A stretch of DNA of 10,378 bases from an uncultured Gammaproteobacteria bacterium (lineage in GTDB: Bacteria > Pseudomonadota > Gammaproteobacteria > CAIUAS01), in NCBI GenBank assembly GCA_903897205.1, contig CAIUAS010000134.1, positions 1 through 10,378 on the forward strand. The letters are read 5' to 3'. Made by a program: the position numbers and the translations under genes. Below are positions 6,734 through 10,378 of the stretch, one piece after another. How positions within the stretch are numbered: the stretch's first letter is position 1; each line of letters opens with the position of its first letter. A model generated the notes under the pieces. It was given only the letters and a program-made list of their open reading frames with translations, had not been told where the DNA came from and ran no database searches.

Positions 6734-9169
6734 TTAACTGCGAAAATAATTTGGTTCGAACTCGTCCACCATAATCGCATCGATTCTAGCATTTTCAGCC
6801 TCCCTTAGCTGCTGCGTTTCTTCTTGGGTTAAAAACTCAACTTTTAAAGCATTTGCTAAACGCTCATCCAAGGTATCCGCATCAACTACCGTTCCGGCAC
6901 GAATAGCTTCTTGCAATTTTTTCTCAATTGGCTCAGCAGCTAACACTTTAATAAATGCCTGTTCAACTCTTCCCACTGCATCATCAGATTGTTTGCCCAC
7001 ATAACTATATTGAGTAATTCGATCACGAAATGCCGATGCTGTCTGCATTTTTTGTGCCAATTGCTGACTTAATAAATCGCTGGGCCCGCGATAAGAACAC
7101 CCCAGAGGAAATACGATGAAACGCAACAAATAGCCTATCCATTTATGAGGAAAGTTAGCAAAAAAATCATTAAAAGCCTTTTGAATATTTACTAAACAAG
7201 TATGTACCGCCCATTCAACATGCAATAAATCCTCTGCCGATTTACCCTGATCCTGATAATATTTTATAACACTTGCAGCAATATACAGATTACTTAATAC
7301 ATCACCCAAACGAGCTGACAGGCGTTCCTTACGCTTTAAAGCACCACCTAACATTAGCATTGCTACGTCTGCTGTAAATGCCAAGGCGGTACTCATACGA
7401 GTTAACTGTCGATATAACCCCGCCAATTTTCCCTTTGCAGGCACTTGAACTAAATGTACGCCACCTAATCCCATTGCCAAGGTAAGCAGAAAATTACTAA
7501 CCGTAAAACCAACGTGATTTAATAACACTTGATCGAATTTAGCGAAGCCTTCTTCCGTATTTGCTTCATTGACCAAGGTCATTTCTTCGCGCACAAATTT
7601 ATGACAACGCATCGCTCCTTGGCCAAATATAATTAAATTACGCGTTAATATATTAGCGCCTTCAACTGTAATGCTCACTGGCATTGCTTGGTGTGGTAAG
7701 CCTAAATAATTTCGTGGACCATATTGCACTGCACGCCCCGCATGAATATCCATTGCGTTATCCATTACTTTACGCGCCATTTCTGTCATATGGTATTTTG
7801 CAATAGCAGAAGCCAGCGAAGGTTTAATGCCTGAATCTACTGCTGCCGCCGTCAAGCGGCGAATCGACTCTAGCATGTAGGTATAACCTGCTATATTAGC
7901 TAATCCTTCTTCTATCCCTTCAAATTTTCCAATAGGCAATTTAAATTGCTTACGTAAATAAGCATAAGCGCCCGTAGTACGATATGCCAATTGACTTATA
8001 CCTAAACTCAACGCTGGCAGTGAAATGCTTCGACCTATAGACAAAGACTCCATTAACATATGCCAACCCTGGCCTGCCATGGCGGTGCCACCAATAATCC
8101 AATCGATAGGAATAAATACATCCTTACCGCGCACAGTACCATTCATAAAAGCGGCATCTACGGGTAAATGACGATTGCCTATCTCAATGCCAGGATGCTT
8201 AGCGGGTATTAAACATAATGTAATTCCAATTTCTTCTTTAGCGCCTAATAAATGCTCAGGATCATAAAGTTTGAAAGCTATGCCAACAACCGTTGCTACG
8301 GGTGCAAGTGTTATATAACGTTTATCAAAATTAAGCTTAATTCCAATAATTTCTTTACCCTCGTGCATCCCTTTACAAATAATACCGTTGTCAGGTAAAG
8401 CAGCTGCATCGCTGCCAGCTTCAGTGGCGGTTAAACCAAAACAAGGGATTTCTTCGCCACGCGCAAGTCTTGGTAAATAATATTGTTTCTGTTCTGCCGT
8501 TCCGTAGTGAGCCAATAGTTCACCCGGCCCCAATGAGTTGGGAACCATAGTAGTAACGGCAGCGCTAATAGAACGACTCGCTATTTTTGTAACGACAGTA
8601 GAATGCGCAATAGCAGAAAACCCTAAACCGCCATACTCTTTTGCAATAACTAAACCAAAAAAACGCTCTTGTTTTAAATAATTCCATACTTCGGCAGGTA
8701 AATCATGATGCTCATGGGTGATTTCCCAATCATTCAACAGGCTGCATAAAACTTCCACCTGGTTATTAATAAAAGTTTGCTCCTCAGCACTTAATCCAGG
8801 CAATTGCGTGTTCATCAATTTTTGCCAGTCAGGCCTGCCTTGAAATAAATCGGCTTCCCACCACACATCCCCTGCTTCTAATGCAATACGTTCAGTTTCG
8901 CTCATAGGCGGCAATACTTTTCGTAAGCGATAAAGAATAGGCTTCGTTATAATTTCTTTGCGTATTTTAGGATGACCAAAACAAATAGTTGTCGCAATTA
9001 AACCTAACCAACATAGAATTAAAAACGACCATGGCGGCGTGGTAACTATGGTTAATATAAATAATAAAATAGCAAAACCAGTTGCCCAAATAGGCATGGG
9101 TGGTCGCCATGCAGCAACACCACCTAGAAATGCGATAACCAGCAATAATTGTAGTATAAATAAAACCAT
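6734..9169 (-). CDS. fadE: Membrane-anchored acyl-CoA dehydrogenase FadE
   Basis: FadE catalyses the FAD-dependent first step of beta-oxidation, acyl-CoA to trans-2-enoyl-CoA. Its 811 residues match E. coli FadE (814), far longer than the roughly 380-residue soluble acyl-CoA dehydrogenases. The N-terminus carries two to three hydrophobic segments (about 2-20, 27-43 and 48-64), consistent with inner-membrane anchoring. The dehydrogenase core begins near residue 130 and includes FGLTATEAGSDAAALPD (244-260), the substrate/FAD-contact region. Glu503 in SITVEGANILTR is the conserved glutamate region assigned as catalytic base in this subfamily, followed by IIFGQGAMRCH. The C-terminal part (about 550-811) is the extension typical of FadE. 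The start ATG has only a weak GGAA about 6 bases upstream, but the hydrophobic N-terminus fits. It lies 38 bp downstream of the SDR gene, probably co-transcribed, and is followed at once by a terminator. Confidence 0.95.
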   Translation of the reverse strand: MVLFILQLLLVIAFLGGVAAWRPPMPIWATGFAILLFILTIVTTPPWSFLILCWLGLIATTICFGHPKIRKEIITKPILYRLRKVLPPMSETERIALEAGDVWWEADLFQGRPDWQKLMNTQLPGLSAEEQTFINNQVEVLCSLLNDWEITHEHHDLPAEVWNYLKQERFFGLVIAKEYGGLGFSAIAHSTVVTKIASRSISAAVTTMVPNSLGPGELLAHYGTAEQKQYYLPRLARGEEIPCFGLTATEAGSDAAALPDNGIICKGMHEGKEIIGIKLNFDKRYITLAPVATVVGIAFKLYDPEHLLGAKEEIGITLCLIPAKHPGIEIGNRHLPVDAAFMNGTVRGKDVFIPIDWIIGGTAMAGQGWHMLMESLSIGRSISLPALSLGISQLAYRTTGAYAYLRKQFKLPIGKFEGIEEGLANIAGYTYMLESIRRLTAAAVDSGIKPSLASAIAKYHMTEMARKVMDNAMDIHAGRAVQYGPRNYLGLPHQAMPVSITVEGANILTRNLIIFGQGAMRCHKFVREEMTLVNEANTEEGFAKFDQVLLNHVGFTVSNFLLTLAMGLGGVHLVQVPAKGKLAGLYRQLTRMSTALAFTADVAMLMLGGALKRKERLSARLGDVLSNLYIAASVIKYYQDQGKSAEDLLHVEWAVHTCLVNIQKAFNDFFANFPHKWIGYLLRFIVFPLGCSYRGPSDLLSQQLAQKMQTASAFRDRITQYSYVGKQSDDAVGRVEQAFIKVLAAEPIEKKLQEAIRAGTVVDADTLDERLANALKVEFLTQEETQQLREAENARIDAIMVDEFEPNYFRS

Positions 9170-9207
9170 ATTATTTTCCGTATATAAATGATGAATCTAT
9201 AAGAAGA

Positions 9208-10032
9208 TTAACTTTCTAAAAATAAATCCGTAAATAAAGGCGCTGATGGATTTAAAGCATATTGAGTAAAATCATTGATGCCATGCAACTTTAAAACTTC
9301 TTCATCAATAAAAAAGTTTCCTGTCGTTATTTTACTAGGGCTCGTTAAAATAACGTAAGCTGCATCCGCCATAATGCGGGGTTTACGACTTGCTTGCAGA
9401 ATTTCCGCTGGAAAATTAAATTCTATTGCAGCGGTTGCAATGGTTGTTTTTGGCCATAGTGAATTTACCGCTATACCTTGCGCTTTTAATTCCTCTGCCC
9501 AACCCAAAGTACACATACTCATTCCATATTTTGACATCGTATAGGCTAAATGTTTTTTAAACCATTTTGCTTTTATATTAAGCGGTGGTGACAAAGTTAA
9601 AATATGAGGATTTTCTGCTTTAGCCAAATAAGGAATACAAGCTTGCCCACAGGCAAAGGTCCCACGGACATTAACTCCCATCATTAAATCAAATCGCTTC
9701 ATGGGCGTTTGCATCGTCGGCGTTAAATTAATTGCACTCGCATTATTGATAAGAACGTCAATACCACCAAAATGATCGGCGGCTTGTTTAACGGCAGCTT
9801 GCACTGCTTCTTCATCACGAATATCCAACATAATTGGCAGGGCACGCCCACCTACTTTTTCAATTTCTTCAGCAGCAGTATAAATAGTACCGACTAATTT
9901 CGGATGAGGTTCAGCGGTTTTTGCAGCAATAATAATATTGGCGCCCTCTTCGGCACAACGTAAAGCGATTTCTTTTCCAATGCCTCTGCTGCCACCCGTT
10001 ATAAATATGGTTTTATTTTTTAAACTTAACAT
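9208..10032 (-). CDS. HSDL2-like short-chain dehydrogenase/reductase
   Basis: This is a classical SDR-fold oxidoreductase of 274 residues. The cofactor motif TGGSRGIG is at 12-19, NNAS at 96-99, catalytic Ser148 lies in LTLSPPLN, and Tyr164/Lys168 lie in YTMSK. The segments LSPPLN...WFKKHLAYTMSKYGMSM, LWPKTTIATAA and the tail GNFFIDEEVLKLHGI are hallmarks of the hydroxysteroid dehydrogenase-like 2 (HSDL2) group. The SCP2 sterol-carrier domain of eukaryotic HSDL2 is absent, as in many bacterial versions. The ATG at 10032 is chosen because AGGAAG lies 7 bases upstream and the SDR fold begins at once; a TTG at 10059 would add nine residues. It is upstream of fadE with a 38-bp gap, so it may act on hydroxyacyl or ketoacyl compounds linked to lipid breakdown. 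The substrate is not determinable from sequence. Confidence 0.88.
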   Translation of the reverse strand: MLSLKNKTIFITGGSRGIGKEIALRCAEEGANIIIAAKTAEPHPKLVGTIYTAAEEIEKVGGRALPIMLDIRDEEAVQAAVKQAADHFGGIDVLINNASAINLTPTMQTPMKRFDLMMGVNVRGTFACGQACIPYLAKAENPHILTLSPPLNIKAKWFKKHLAYTMSKYGMSMCTLGWAEELKAQGIAVNSLWPKTTIATAAIEFNFPAEILQASRKPRIMADAAYVILTSPSKITTGNFFIDEEVLKLHGINDFTQYALNPSAPLFTDLFLES

Positions 10033-10066
10033 ATCCTTTCTTCCTAAAATTGAGCTCAATAGTAAT

Positions 10067-10378
10067 CTATGAGGTTAATTCATAGACCTCGCGCCACGAT
10101 AATCGACCAGGTTTTACTTCACTAATAGGATTAGTACAACTATCTCCAAATGGTTTTGCATAAGTTGTCTGCAAAATGACTATAGGTTTGTGGAGTTGCT
10201 CCACCCACGCTGTTATCTGAAATATATCTCCTTTTTCAAGCAGCGCCTCGTGATTAGCGCCCTTCCCTACTACTAAACAGGCATTTGAAAACATTCGTTG
10301 CACAGTATAATACACTGCTTGGCTATTATAACTCAAAGTGCAGTTTTTACCCACCAACCAGGGTTGCAAAAGTTCTCC
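10067..10378 (-). CDS. C-terminal part of an unrecognised protein, start beyond window
   Basis: The frame is open from the right edge (reading GELLQPWLVGK) to a TAG at 10067-10069, giving 103 codons. The in-frame TTG at 10369 is not a convincing start because the frame continues upstream of it. The product looks soluble, with alternating hydrophobic stretches (ACLVVGKG, DIFQITAWVEQL, KPIVILQTTYAKPFG) suggesting an alpha/beta or beta-rich fold, and a charged tail PGRLSWREVYELTS. I do not recognise the family. It ends 34 bp before the SDR start on the same strand, so it is likely part of the same transcript as SDR and fadE. Confidence 0.6.
   Translation of the reverse strand, partial: GELLQPWLVGKNCTLSYNSQAVYYTVQRMFSNACLVVGKGANHEALLEKGDIFQITAWVEQLHKPIVILQTTYAKPFGDSCTNPISEVKPGRLSWREVYELTS

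Noticed and set aside
10033..10059. TTG start adding nine residues to the SDR
   Set aside because: The added segment encodes the ribosome-binding sequence of the ATG at 10032, and the SDR fold starts right after that ATG.

Overview
The window is an AT-rich (roughly 60% A+T by eye) stretch of a gammaproteobacterial chromosome. MinD and MinE are close to the E. coli proteins. The acyl-CoA dehydrogenase is the long, membrane-anchored FadE type found in gammaproteobacteria. The base composition and the hybrid-kinase style would fit a Legionella/Coxiella-like lineage, but that placement is an inference. All genes look intact apart from two cut by the window edges. No tRNA, rRNA, CRISPR array or transposase gene was seen.

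Layout. At 1-1204 (minus) lies a sensor histidine kinase with a PAS domain, whose C-terminal part runs off the left edge. It is missed by closed-ORF searches because its stop lies outside the window. At 1205-1729 there is a 525-bp non-coding gap between divergent genes, holding a 122-bp nested palindrome at 1288-1409. At 1730-2832 (plus) are minD and minE, overlapping by ATGA, with no minC beside them. A hairpin at 2841-2865 lies between minE and the convergent operon. From 2869 to the right edge everything is on the minus strand. In transcription order it runs: the tail of an unrecognised protein, an HSDL2-like short-chain dehydrogenase, fadE, an intrinsic terminator (6700-6732), a FadI-like thiolase, a FadJ-like bifunctional hydratase/dehydrogenase, and a YciA-like acyl-CoA thioesterase.

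How the genes work together. FadE makes trans-2-enoyl-CoA. The FadJ-like protein hydrates and oxidises it to 3-ketoacyl-CoA. The thiolase cleaves that to acetyl-CoA and a shortened acyl-CoA. The thioesterase can release CoA from intermediates. Thiolase, FadJ and thioesterase overlap at their ends (TAATG, then ATGA), so they are probably translated as a coupled unit. No FadD, FadL, electron-transfer flavoprotein or recognisable FadR site is in the window. MinD and MinE are the positioning pair of the division-site system.

I did not find a clearly new system. The points most worth a second look are the nested palindrome, the replaced residue in the kinase H-box, minDE without minC, and the unrecognised protein with the HSDL2-like gene ahead of fadE.
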